Made by a program: the position numbers and the translations under genes. A stretch of DNA of 64,000 nt from Actinopolymorpha singaporensis (GTDB lineage Bacteria > Actinomycetota > Actinomycetes > Propionibacteriales > Actinopolymorphaceae), in assembly GCF_900104745.1 (NCBI RefSeq), contig NZ_LT629732.1:4203981-4267980 (forward strand), read 5' to 3'. Each line of letters opens with the position of its first letter. Positions within the stretch are counted from its first letter, which is position 1. Below are positions 1 through 7,643 of the stretch, piece after piece. Below the pieces are notes generated by a model. It worked only from the letters and a program-made list of their open reading frames with translations. It was not told where the DNA came from and searched no databases.

Positions 1-890
1 TACTGACGTCGGCCGACCTGGCCGACCCGTCCAGCCTGCCCGGTCTGCCCGAGCCGGACGTCGTGGTGGACTCGGACGCGATCGGCGTGACCCACCGGCG
101 GCTCGGTGACGTCGACGTGTACTTCGTCGCCAACACAGCGAACACCCGGCAGGAAGCCACCTTCACCCCACGCACCCGTCGTTCGTCGTACGAGCTGTGG
201 GACGCGAAGAGCGGGAGCGTCGTCCGGTCCGGCAGCGGCTCCACGGTCGACCTCGCCCTGGATGCGTACGAGGCGACTGTGATCGTGACCTTCGACGCGC
301 CGGCCGAGGTGCGTACGCCCGGCGCACCCATCAGCCGGCGACAGGTGCGCGACTTCGCCTTCCGCGGAGCTCCGGTCGAGCTGCCGCACCGGTGGGAGGA
401 CACGCGTGCGGGGTATTCCGGGAAGGGCGAGTACGAGACACGGTTCCACCTGGACTCGGTGACCGACCGCCGGTTGTTCCTCGACTTCGGTGAGGCGCGG
501 CCGATTCGAGAGGACCGGCCACGAACGCTCCGGTCGTTCCGTGCGCTGGTACGCCCGCCGGTCGGCGAGGTCGTCCGCGTCGTTGTGAACGGCTCCGACG
601 CCGGCGTGGTGTGGTCGGCGCCGTACCGCGTCGAGATCACCGGCCTGCTTCGCGACGGCGACAACATCCTGAAGCTGGTGGTCAGCAACACCGCCGCCAA
701 CGCACTGACCGAGGAGACCGAGATCCACCGGCTCGCCGCCGACAGTGAGCAGCGATACGGCCGGCGGTTCGCCATGCAGGAGCTCGACCGGGCAGGCGAC
801 GACCTGCACTCTGGCCTGCTCACGACGCCGGCGCTGGTGGAGTGGTCGGCTTCCGCACCGTGCAACCGGGGGACGGTCTCAGGCGTTTGA
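1..890 (+). CDS. C-terminal part of an alpha-L-rhamnosidase-like glycoside hydrolase (partial)
   Basis: The reading frame is open from the first bases of the window, so the gene starts upstream and only about 295 C-terminal residues are present. The visible part has a beta-rich segment with the pattern DVYFVANTAN followed by ELWD and a G near a valine-rich stretch, then a jelly-roll sugar-binding-like domain with the motif VVWSAPYRVEITGLL and GDNILKLVVSNT. This arrangement is typical of the tail of large GH106-type rhamnosidases and related glycosidases; the catalytic barrel lies outside the window. The likely role is removal of rhamnose from plant polysaccharide or glycosides, which fits the sugar genes further along. 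The family assignment rests on the accessory domains only, so another large glycosidase family is possible. Confidence 0.6.
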   Translation, partial: LTSADLADPSSLPGLPEPDVVVDSDAIGVTHRRLGDVDVYFVANTANTRQEATFTPRTRRSSYELWDAKSGSVVRSGSGSTVDLALDAYEATVIVTFDAPAEVRTPGAPISRRQVRDFAFRGAPVELPHRWEDTRAGYSGKGEYETRFHLDSVTDRRLFLDFGEARPIREDRPRTLRSFRALVRPPVGEVVRVVVNGSDAGVVWSAPYRVEITGLLRDGDNILKLVVSNTAANALTEETEIHRLAADSEQRYGRRFAMQELDRAGDDLHSGLLTTPALVEWSASAPCNRGTVSGV

Positions 891-944
891 ACGCCGGATG
901 GAGCCGCACGGGTAGCGGCTCTCGTACTCCCGGGGGATTCACGT

Positions 945-1475
945 ATGACCGATCATCAGCCGTGGCGTGCCGTCGACCACCTCAGCCGACGGGTGGCCGT
1001 GGCGATTTACGGGCTGGTTCTGGGTGTCGTGCTCGCTTCGTGTGCGGCCGGAGGGCCGGATGGTGCGGGAACGACGGCGGCTGACACGCCCAAGCCGGCG
1101 CCGACGGTCACGGTGACGGCGACGCCGGAGCCCGCGCCGACGGTCACGGTAACGGTGACGATGACGCCCGAGCCCGCGCCGACGGTGACGGTGACCGCGA
1201 AGGCGAGCATCCAACCGACGGCTCCGCGGGCGAAGTCGGCGCCGAAACCCTTGCCGGCGCGGCCGAAGGTGACCCACCGGCCGACGAGGACGACGTCACC
1301 GCGGCCCGCGCCCCCGCCCGAGCCTGCTTCCTGCTACCCGCGCAGCAACAGCGGCAACTGCTACCGGCCAGGACAGTACTGCCGGAACTCCGACCACGGG
1401 AGGACCGGCGTGGCGGAGAACGGCGAAGCCATCAGGTGCCAGGACGACAACGGCTGGCGGTGGGAGTCGATCTAG
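945..1475 (+). CDS. Small secreted lipoprotein with Thr/Val/Pro repeats and a Cys-rich C-terminal domain
   Basis: A 176-residue protein. A hydrophobic segment at about residues 17-33 ends in LASC, a lipobox, so it is probably a lipoprotein anchored on the outer face of the membrane. Residues about 50-95 carry three copies of a PAPTVTVT unit joined by ATPE or MTPE, a flexible stalk; then comes a basic proline-rich stretch. The last 50 residues form a small domain with four cysteines and the pattern NCYRPGQYC, ending in GWRWE. Similar cysteine-containing tails occur on actinobacterial hypothetical secreted proteins. The start has GGGGGA seven bases upstream. No enzymatic motif is visible and I cannot name a function. 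Confidence 0.7.
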   Translation: MTDHQPWRAVDHLSRRVAVAIYGLVLGVVLASCAAGGPDGAGTTAADTPKPAPTVTVTATPEPAPTVTVTVTMTPEPAPTVTVTAKASIQPTAPRAKSAPKPLPARPKVTHRPTRTTSPRPAPPPEPASCYPRSNSGNCYRPGQYCRNSDHGRTGVAENGEAIRCQDDNGWRWESI

Positions 1476-1587
1476 GCAGGGCCGGATGTGAGGAAGGTCT
1501 CCGGTCCGAACGCCGAAAGGCTGTCACGTTCCGGCCGCGACTTCTGTCCTAGGGGTGACTGACGCCGATCAGGTTGGGAGGCATCCG

Positions 1588-3012
1588 ATGCGCCGGTTGC
1601 GCAGGGCCTGGGATCTGCCGCACACAGGTCGGTTCGCCGCCAGGCTGCGGACGAGGGCCTTTCCGGACGATCTGTCCGTTCTGCTCGCCCAGATCGGGGC
1701 CTTCAGCTTCGTCCTGGTCGCGATCAGTGGCGTGGTGTTGATGTTCTTCTACGACCCGTCGATGGAGAAGGTGACCTACGCCGGGTCGTACACCCCGCTC
1801 GCGGGGGTGGAGATGTCGCGGGCATTCGCCTCCACCCTGGACATTTCGGTCGGGGTACGCGGTGGTCTGCTGATGCGCCAGGTGCACCACTGGAGCTCAC
1901 TGGTGATGACGGCCGCGATCATGGTGTACCTGCTGCGGTTGTTCTTCACCGGCGCGTTCCGCCGGCCACGGCGGTGGACGTGGCTGATCGCCGTCGCGTC
2001 CCTGCTCCTCGCGATGGCAGGCGGCCTGACGGGCTCGGCGTTGCCCGACGACCTGCTGTCCGGAAGCAGCATGGCGGTCCTCGACGGCGTCCTCGCGGGG
2101 ACGCCGTTCGTCGGCGGGTTGCTGTCGCGGCTGGTGTTCGGCGGCCCGGCACCCGGTGACGTCACCGCGGTGTTCTACCCCGTGCACGTCGTACTTCTTC
2201 CCGCGGCACTGGTGATCACCTACGTCGTGCACGCGATTCTCGGCCTTCGCCGTAAGCCTGCCCAGTACGCCGGACGCGAACGGCCGGGCACCAACCTCGC
2301 CACGTTCCTGGTGAGGAGTGCGGGCCTGTTCCTGCTCGTGAGCGGAGTGGTCGCCGCGATGGCCGCGACGCTCACTGTCAACCCGGTCTGGCGGTACGGC
2401 CCGGCGGATCCGGCCAGCGCGACCGCCGGATCGACGCCGACCTGGTATCTCGCCTTCCTCGACGGCGCGCTCCGCCTCGCTCCTGGCTGGGAGTTCAGCT
2501 GGCTGGGACGAACCTGGTCCGTCGCCATCCTGCTTCCGTTGCTCGTCGGCACGCTGTTCTTCGCGGTCCTGGCCGCGTATCCGTACCTCGACCAACTGGT
2601 GACCAGAGACAGGGCCGAGCACCATCTGCTCCAACGCCCGCGCAACCACCCGGTCCGTACCGGCGTCGGGGTGGCCGGGATCGTCTTCTACGGCGTGCTG
2701 TGGGCCGCCGCGGGCGTCAACGCGATCGCCCTCGTCTTCCACGGCTCGGTGGAATGGCTCATGTACTCCCTGCAGGTGCTGCTCGTGCTCGGCCCGGTGG
2801 TCGGGTTCGACGTCACCCGGCGGATCTGCCTCGGACTGCAGCGCAACGACCGGGAAGTCCTCCTGCACGGACGGGAGACCGGCCGGATCGTACGGACGCC
2901 GAGCGGCGGGTACGTCGAGATCCACGTGCCGGTGCAGCAGATCCGGGCGGACGAGCGCCGGCCGGCGGCCATCACCCCCTCCGAGGACCGCGAACTGTCG
3001 CAATTTCCCTGA
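1588..3012 (+). CDS. Stand-alone QcrB-like cytochrome b paralogue with altered haem ligand and Qo motif
   Basis: A 474-residue membrane protein colinear with actinobacterial QcrB, the cytochrome b of the bcc menaquinol oxidase: N-terminal half with STLDISVGVRGGLL, helix B, helix D with His200 and His215, then the QcrB-type tail (LLQRPRNHPVRT, LQRNDREVLLHG). It is shorter than QcrB (about 540). Two key positions differ. On helix B the first ligand His100 is present, but the residue 14 further on, normally the second haem ligand, is Tyr114 (codon TAC). The Qo-site motif PDWY/PEWY reads PTWY at 284-287. No qcrC or qcrA neighbours it. I chose ATG 1588, with GGGAGG six bases upstream, over GTG 1555. 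The function may be a partial-haem or quinone-binding protein; ordinary Q-cycle activity looks unlikely. Confidence 0.85.
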   Translation: MRRLRRAWDLPHTGRFAARLRTRAFPDDLSVLLAQIGAFSFVLVAISGVVLMFFYDPSMEKVTYAGSYTPLAGVEMSRAFASTLDISVGVRGGLLMRQVHHWSSLVMTAAIMVYLLRLFFTGAFRRPRRWTWLIAVASLLLAMAGGLTGSALPDDLLSGSSMAVLDGVLAGTPFVGGLLSRLVFGGPAPGDVTAVFYPVHVVLLPAALVITYVVHAILGLRRKPAQYAGRERPGTNLATFLVRSAGLFLLVSGVVAAMAATLTVNPVWRYGPADPASATAGSTPTWYLAFLDGALRLAPGWEFSWLGRTWSVAILLPLLVGTLFFAVLAAYPYLDQLVTRDRAEHHLLQRPRNHPVRTGVGVAGIVFYGVLWAAAGVNAIALVFHGSVEWLMYSLQVLLVLGPVVGFDVTRRICLGLQRNDREVLLHGRETGRIVRTPSGGYVEIHVPVQQIRADERRPAAITPSEDRELSQFP

Positions 3013-3347
3013 GGCACCGCGACCGCGCACGGCGACCAGGTGTGCACGCCCTTTCCGGACCGCCTTGCGGCCACGGCCCGACGTCTCCCACGTCGGCCGG
3101 TGACCGAGCGTACCCGGACCGCCACCCTGACGGGGAGGCCCGCCTGGCGCAACACGACGTCATGGTTCGTTCACGGTGAGCGGCATGCTGGCAGCGACAT
3201 TCGAACCAGGGAAGGAGTTTCGCCTCGGATCGCCACCGGCCACTGGCCTCCGGTCGTGCTGCGTGCCGCCTGCCAGGACGGCACCACGAGCGTCTGCGAC
3301 AACACCGGAGTATGGTCGGCGGGCCGTCTGACCAGAAAGGAACCCCC
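3013..3347. other. Intergenic region before the symporter
   Basis: About 335 bases without a convincing gene. Short open frames here have no ribosome site or recognisable protein pattern. A GGTTCGAATG string on the minus strand (near 3200-3210) recalls a tRNA T-loop, but the flanking bases do not pair into a stem. It probably holds the promoter of the downstream symporter operon; I could not place a clear -35/-10 pair. Confidence 0.4.
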
Positions 3348-5021
3348 GTGGGCAACTCACTGAGAATCGGCGCCGGGTTCATCGACTACGCGTTGATCTT
3401 CGTCTACTTCGCCGTTGTCCTGTTGGTCGGACTCGCCGCGCGCCGGGGGGTCTCCAGCAGTCTCGACTTCTTCCTGTCGGGTCGTTCACTGCCCGCCTGG
3501 ATCACCGGCCTCGCGTTCATCTCGGCCAACCTCGGTGCCGTGGAGATCATCGGCATGTCGGCCAACGGTGCGCAGTACGGCATGCCGACCATGCACTACT
3601 ACTGGATCGGCGCCGTCCCGGCCATGCTCTTCCTCGGCGTGGTGATGATGCCCTTCTACTACGGGTCGAAGGTGCGCAGCGTCCCGGAGTTCATGCGCCG
3701 CCGCTTCGGCACCGGTGCTCACCTGGTCAACGCACTCACCTTCGCCCTGGCCCAGGTGCTCATCGCCGGCATCAACCTGTTCCTGCTGGCCACGGTGGTG
3801 CACGGACTGCTGGGCTGGCCGCTGTGGGTTGCCCTGGTCCTCGCCGCCGCCATCGTGCTGAGCTACATCACTCTTGGTGGGCTCTCCGCGGCCATCTACA
3901 ACGAGGTCCTGCAGTTCTTCGTCATCGTCGCCGCGCTGCTGCCGCTGACCCTCGTCGGCCTGCACCGCATCGGTGGTGTGGACGGGCTGACCAAGAAGGT
4001 GACCGCCGCGGTAGGCGGTGGTGCCGAGCAGCTCAACTCCTGGCCGGGCAACGACCTCGCCGGGTTCAGCAGCTCCTTCCTGTCCGTCGTGGGCATCGTG
4101 TTCGGCCTGGGTTTCGTACTCTCCTTCGGTTACTGGACCACCAACTTCGTCGAGGTCCAGCGCGCGATGGCCACCAACTCGATGTCGGCCGCGCGCAGCG
4201 CGCCGATCATCGCCACGTTCCCGAAGATGTTCATCCCGTTCGTGGTGGTGATCCCGGGCATGATCGCCGGCGTGCTGGTGCCCGAGGTGATCAAGATGAA
4301 GTCGGGCCACTCCGGCGGGGGGATCACCTACAACGACTCGATCCTGCTGCTCATGCGTGACGTGCTCCCGACCGGGTTGCTGGGTATCGCGCTGACCGGT
4401 CTGCTGGCCGCGTTCATGGCCGGCATGGCGGCCAACATCTCGGCGTTCAACACGGTCTTCAGCTACGACCTGTGGCAGCAGTACGTCAAGAAGGACCGTC
4501 CCGACGGCTACTACCTCAAGGTCGGCCGGTTGGCGACGGTCGGTGCGACGATCCTGGCGATCGGCACCGCGTTCATCGCCTCGCAGTACGACAACCTGAT
4601 GAACTACCTCCAGACGCTGTTCGGCTTCTTCAACGCACCGCTGTTCGCCACCTTCATCCTCGGCATCCTCTGGAAGCGGATGACGGCGACCGCCGGCTGG
4701 GTGGGGCTGGTGTCCGGCACGCTGGGTGCGGTCTTCGTGTGGGGGCTGAACGAGCTGGGCGTGATCAGCCTGCCCGGTCAGGGTGCAGCGTTCCTGGCCG
4801 CCGGTGCGGCGTTCGTCGTGGACATCGTGGTGAGCATCGTGGTCAGCCTGGTGACCGCGCCCAAGCCGAGGAGCGAGCTGGCCGGGCTGGTTCTCTCCGA
4901 GACCCCCAAGTCGAAGCGCACCGACCCGGCCGCCGGCCGCCAGCCCTGGTACCAGGCGCCGGTGAAGCTGGCGGGCGTCTCCCTGGTGCTCGTCATCGCG
5001 CTCAACGTGGTCTTCCGGTGA
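3348..5021 (+). CDS. Sodium:solute symporter (SSS family)
   Basis: A 557-residue protein with about 13-14 hydrophobic segments. Recognisable SSS features are the N-terminal SSLDFFLSGRSLPAW segment, SANLGAVEIIGMSANGAQYG in helix 1-2, and YNDSILLLMRDVLPTGLLGIALTGLLAAFMAGMAANISAFN in the region that contributes to the sodium site (quoted in parts here: the LLGIALTGLLAAFMAGM piece is diagnostic). It should co-transport sodium with a sugar, sugar alcohol or organic solute; the substrate cannot be read from sequence. GTG 3348 is preferred because AGAAAGGAA precedes it; an in-frame ATG at 3312 has no ribosome site. A small two-helix membrane protein follows 31 bases later and both end at a strong terminator, so they form a two-gene operon. 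Confidence 0.9.
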   Translation: MGNSLRIGAGFIDYALIFVYFAVVLLVGLAARRGVSSSLDFFLSGRSLPAWITGLAFISANLGAVEIIGMSANGAQYGMPTMHYYWIGAVPAMLFLGVVMMPFYYGSKVRSVPEFMRRRFGTGAHLVNALTFALAQVLIAGINLFLLATVVHGLLGWPLWVALVLAAAIVLSYITLGGLSAAIYNEVLQFFVIVAALLPLTLVGLHRIGGVDGLTKKVTAAVGGGAEQLNSWPGNDLAGFSSSFLSVVGIVFGLGFVLSFGYWTTNFVEVQRAMATNSMSAARSAPIIATFPKMFIPFVVVIPGMIAGVLVPEVIKMKSGHSGGGITYNDSILLLMRDVLPTGLLGIALTGLLAAFMAGMAANISAFNTVFSYDLWQQYVKKDRPDGYYLKVGRLATVGATILAIGTAFIASQYDNLMNYLQTLFGFFNAPLFATFILGILWKRMTATAGWVGLVSGTLGAVFVWGLNELGVISLPGQGAAFLAAGAAFVVDIVVSIVVSLVTAPKPRSELAGLVLSETPKSKRTDPAAGRQPWYQAPVKLAGVSLVLVIALNVVFR

Positions 5022-5052
5022 GCATCGGTCTTCAGTGGAAGGGAATCGGGAC

Positions 5053-5394
5053 ATGAACGACCGCCAGCGCAGCGCGAGCCGGAGCGGCAGCGCGCAAGGA
5101 GACAACAAGAAGAAGGCCGGCGCCTTCGACGTCCGCGTCGTCATCGCGGGCCTGATCGGGTTCTACGGCGTCGTACTCGTCGTCATGGGGTTGGTCGCGG
5201 ACGATGCCGTGGCGCGGGCCAAGACCGGCGACGTGAACGCCAACCTGTGGGCCGGCATCGGGATGGTGGTCTTCGCCGCGGCGTTCGTGATCTGGGCACG
5301 CCTGCGGCCCGTGGTCGTCGCGTCCCCCGAAAGTCCTGCGGAGGATGCTGACACCGCCGGCGCACACACGCCCGCCGGAGAGCGCACCGGCTGA
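5053..5394 (+). CDS. Small two-helix membrane protein, companion of the symporter
   Basis: A 113-residue protein with a charged, serine-rich N-terminus, two transmembrane segments (about residues 28-48 and 66-84) joined by a short acidic loop, and a hydrophilic acidic tail. The start ATG 5053 has GGAAGGGA eight bases upstream. It lies 31 bases after the symporter and before a shared terminator, so it is almost certainly co-transcribed with it. No known domain is apparent. By position it may be an accessory subunit or stability factor of the transporter, as small partners are known for some SSS carriers; this is inference. Confidence 0.7.
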   Translation: MNDRQRSASRSGSAQGDNKKKAGAFDVRVVIAGLIGFYGVVLVVMGLVADDAVARAKTGDVNANLWAGIGMVVFAAAFVIWARLRPVVVASPESPAEDADTAGAHTPAGERTG

Positions 5395-5420
5395 GCTCCG
5401 CCCGAAACACCACCCCGCTG

Positions 5421-5448
5421 GGGGGCTGCTCCTGATGGAGCGGCCCCC
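5421..5448 (+). terminator. Rho-independent terminator of the symporter operon
   Basis: A 12-bp stem (GGGGGCTGCTCC and GGAGCGGCCCCC, one G-T wobble) closes a four-base TGAT loop and is followed by TTGGCTTTT. It starts 26 bases after the stop codon of the small membrane protein. Confidence 0.85.
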
Positions 5449-5474
5449 TTGGCTTTTGGGGGACCCGCCTGCCT

Positions 5475-5523
5475 CGACGTACCGAGACGCGCACTGACGT
5501 GCCCTGACGTACCTTGACGTCGC
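5475..5523. repeat. Clustered GACGT short repeats
   Basis: Four GACGT words (CTCGACGTACC, ACTGACGTGCC, CTGACGTACC, TTGACGTCGC) lie within 49 bases between the symporter terminator and the next gene, three spaced about 11 bases apart, one helical turn. They could be a regulator-binding array or chance. Confidence 0.35.
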
Positions 5524-5654
5524 GCCGTGCACAGGCGTTGGCTGACTCGATGGGTTCATTCTCCCGCCGGCCGTCACGTCCACCGCCCGCTGCCCTGTCC
5601 TAGCTGGTGACCGGCGGGCAACGGGTGCCCTCGGGACATCGAGGAAGGTTTGGC

Positions 5655-6410
5655 ATGAAGATCGTCGTCATCGGAGGAACCGGCCTGATCGGGTCGAAGC
5701 TCGTTGCGAAACTCGGCAGGCTCGGACACGAAGCGGTGCCCGCTTCGCCGAGCACCGGCGTGAACACCCTCACCGGCGAGGGCCTGGCAGAGGTGCTGAC
5801 CGGTGCGCAAGTGGTGATTGACGTCACCAACTCTCCGTCGTTCGAGCGCAGCGCGGTCATGGAGTTCTTCGAGACCTCCACTCGCAACCTGCTCGCGGCC
5901 GAGGCCACCGTGGGTGTGGAGCACCATGTGGTGCTGTCGGTGGTGGGAACGGAGCGGATGCCGGAGAACGGCTACTTCGCGGCGAAGATCGCCCAGGAGC
6001 AGTTGATCGAGAAGTCGGGCATTCCGTTCTCCATCGTGCACGCGACCCAGTTCTTCGAGTTCGTCCGGGGAATCGCCGACGAGGCCACGGACGGCGGCAC
6101 GGTGCGGATCGCGCCGGTGCGCTTCCAGCCGATGGCAGGCGACGACGTCGCGCAGGCGGTCGGCCGGGTCGCGGCCGGCGCGCCGTTGAACGGCCGGGTC
6201 GAGACCGGCGGGCCCGAGCAGTTCCGGATGGACGAGTTCTTCCGCGACGCCCTGGCAGCCTGGGGCGACTCGCGGCAGGTGGTCACCGACCCGCAGGCGA
6301 CGTACTTCGGAAGCGTGCCGGGTGAGCGGACGCTGGTGCCGGGGGACGGCGCGACCCTCGGAACGATCCACTACCGGGACTGGCTCGCCAAGAACACGCC
6401 CGCGAAGTAG
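5655..6410 (+). CDS. NAD(P)-binding, NmrA/atypical-SDR-like oxidoreductase
   Basis: A 251-residue protein opening with the Rossmann motif GGTGLIGSKL (residues 7-16), then VVIDVTNSP and HHVVLSVVGTERM, typical of atypical short-chain dehydrogenases of the NAD(P)H-binding/NmrA type that lack the classical Tyr-Lys pair. Such proteins act as quinone or sugar-nucleotide reductases or as redox sensors. ATG 5655 follows GAGGAAGG by six bases. It is followed 23 bases later by a cupin gene in the same direction, so the two are likely co-expressed. The substrate is unknown. Confidence 0.8.
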   Translation: MKIVVIGGTGLIGSKLVAKLGRLGHEAVPASPSTGVNTLTGEGLAEVLTGAQVVIDVTNSPSFERSAVMEFFETSTRNLLAAEATVGVEHHVVLSVVGTERMPENGYFAAKIAQEQLIEKSGIPFSIVHATQFFEFVRGIADEATDGGTVRIAPVRFQPMAGDDVAQAVGRVAAGAPLNGRVETGGPEQFRMDEFFRDALAAWGDSRQVVTDPQATYFGSVPGERTLVPGDGATLGTIHYRDWLAKNTPAK

Positions 6411-6433
6411 ACCCACCGCGAGAGGCGGTTCCC

Positions 6434-6856
6434 ATGTCCAACGTCCATGCCAGGCCGAGGTCCGATGCGTGGCAGACGGCGCTCACCGTGCTGCAGGAGG
6501 TGGAGCCGCCGTACGTTCCCACCGGCGCCCACGCGATGACAGTGGTCGTCGAGTACCCGCCCGGCGACCCCGGCGCGCCGCCACACCGCCACAGCGGACC
6601 GGCGTTCGGATACGTACTCGAAGGCGAGATGGTGTTCGAGCTCGAGGGTGAGCCAGAGCGGGTCGTACGCGCCGGCGAGGTCTTCTGGGAGGCGGGTGGC
6701 GACGTCATCCACTACCAGGACGGCAACAACCGTGAGGACATCCCCGTCCGGTTCACCGTCACGATGCTGTGCGAGCCGGGCAAGCCGATGTTGACACTGG
6801 TGAGCGAAGAGGAGCTCGCCCAGCGCGAGAGCCGGCGAGCCCCGCGTCCGTCCTGA
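6434..6856 (+). CDS. Cupin-domain protein
   Basis: A 140-residue single-cupin protein. The first cupin motif is visible as PPHRHSGPAFGYVLEGEMVFELEGE (shown here by its key residues H-R-H, then G and E), and the second as GDVIHYQDGNN, giving His and Glu residues for one metal ion. Small cupins of this kind serve as sugar isomerases, dioxygenases or sensory proteins; nothing here fixes the reaction. It follows the NAD(P)-binding protein by 23 bases. Confidence 0.8.
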   Translation: MSNVHARPRSDAWQTALTVLQEVEPPYVPTGAHAMTVVVEYPPGDPGAPPHRHSGPAFGYVLEGEMVFELEGEPERVVRAGEVFWEAGGDVIHYQDGNNREDIPVRFTVTMLCEPGKPMLTLVSEEELAQRESRRAPRPS

Positions 6857-6893
6857 CGACCGTGCTGGTACGGAGGGGTTGATCCGGAGCACA

Positions 6894-7643
6894 CTAGACG
6901 AACTGCTGCCCTCCGTCGATGTCGTACGTGGCGCCGGTGAGCGCGGTGTTCGCCATCAGGTGGACCGCCAGGGCGGCCACGTCGGCGGGGCCCACGACGC
7001 GGCCGATGGGGAGCTTCGCCCGGAGTTCGTTCCGGCGCTCCTCCAGCCGATCTCCGAGCAGCGCCGCCGACAGCGGCGTGTCCACGAAGCCCGCGGCGAT
7101 GAGGTTGACCCGCACCGGAGCGAGTTCGAGGGCGAGCGCCGCGGTGAAAGGAGGCAGCGCGGCCGTGGCGGCGGAGGCGAGGCCGAGGCCGGGGGCGACC
7201 CGTCGTGCCCCGGTGCCGCCCATGAGCACCAGGGAGCCCCCGGGCCGCATCTTGCCCACCGCGTTGCGTGCCACCAGCAGAGCCAGCACCGCATGGTCGG
7301 CGATCGCGTCGCGGACCTGCGCAGGGTCCAGTTCGAGCATCGGCCCGTACCGCGGACCCCCGGCCGTGATCATCACGTGGTCGATCGGACCGGGCAGGTC
7401 CTGGAAGAACCTCTCGACGGCGCCCTCCTCATTGACGTCGAAGGCCGCCGTACGTCGCGCACCGACGTCGAGCGCCGCCTGTTCGAGCCGATCGGCCCGA
7501 CGGCCGGTGAGAATCACCTCGGCACCCTGAGCCCGGGCACGTCGAGCTGTCTCCAGCCCGATGCCGGCGCTGCCGCCGATGAGGACGACGTTCTGCCCGG
7601 CAAGCTCAGGCTCGGGGCGGCCCGGCACCGCGCTGCTGGTCAT
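6894..7643 (-). CDS. Atypical short-chain dehydrogenase without the Tyr-Lys catalytic pair
   Basis: A 249-residue Rossmann protein with the cofactor motif GGSAGIGLETA (residues 23-33) and LTGRRADRL, which suggests NADP(H). The tail APVRVNLIAAGFVDTPL is normal for SDRs. The catalytic YxxxK is absent: the expected stretch reads ASAATAAL (156-163), with Ala and Thr in the two positions, and NNAG is replaced by ITAGG. Such divergent SDRs occur in bacteria, and their activity is uncertain. Its ATG overlaps the stop codon of the alcohol dehydrogenase by four bases (ATGA), so the two are translated together and may act on linked steps. Confidence 0.85.
   Translation of the reverse strand: MTSSAVPGRPEPELAGQNVVLIGGSAGIGLETARRARAQGAEVILTGRRADRLEQAALDVGARRTAAFDVNEEGAVERFFQDLPGPIDHVMITAGGPRYGPMLELDPAQVRDAIADHAVLALLVARNAVGKMRPGGSLVLMGGTGARRVAPGLGLASAATAALPPFTAALALELAPVRVNLIAAGFVDTPLSAALLGDRLEERRNELRAKLPIGRVVGPADVAALAVHLMANTALTGATYDIDGGQQFV

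Noticed and set aside
3190-3215. GGTTCGAATG on the minus strand, like a tRNA T-loop
   Set aside because: Flanking bases do not form a T stem and no acceptor or anticodon arms are found around it.
3040-3363. Open frame of 107 codons before the symporter
   Set aside because: No ribosome site, unlikely composition, and it runs into the real symporter start; treated as intergenic.
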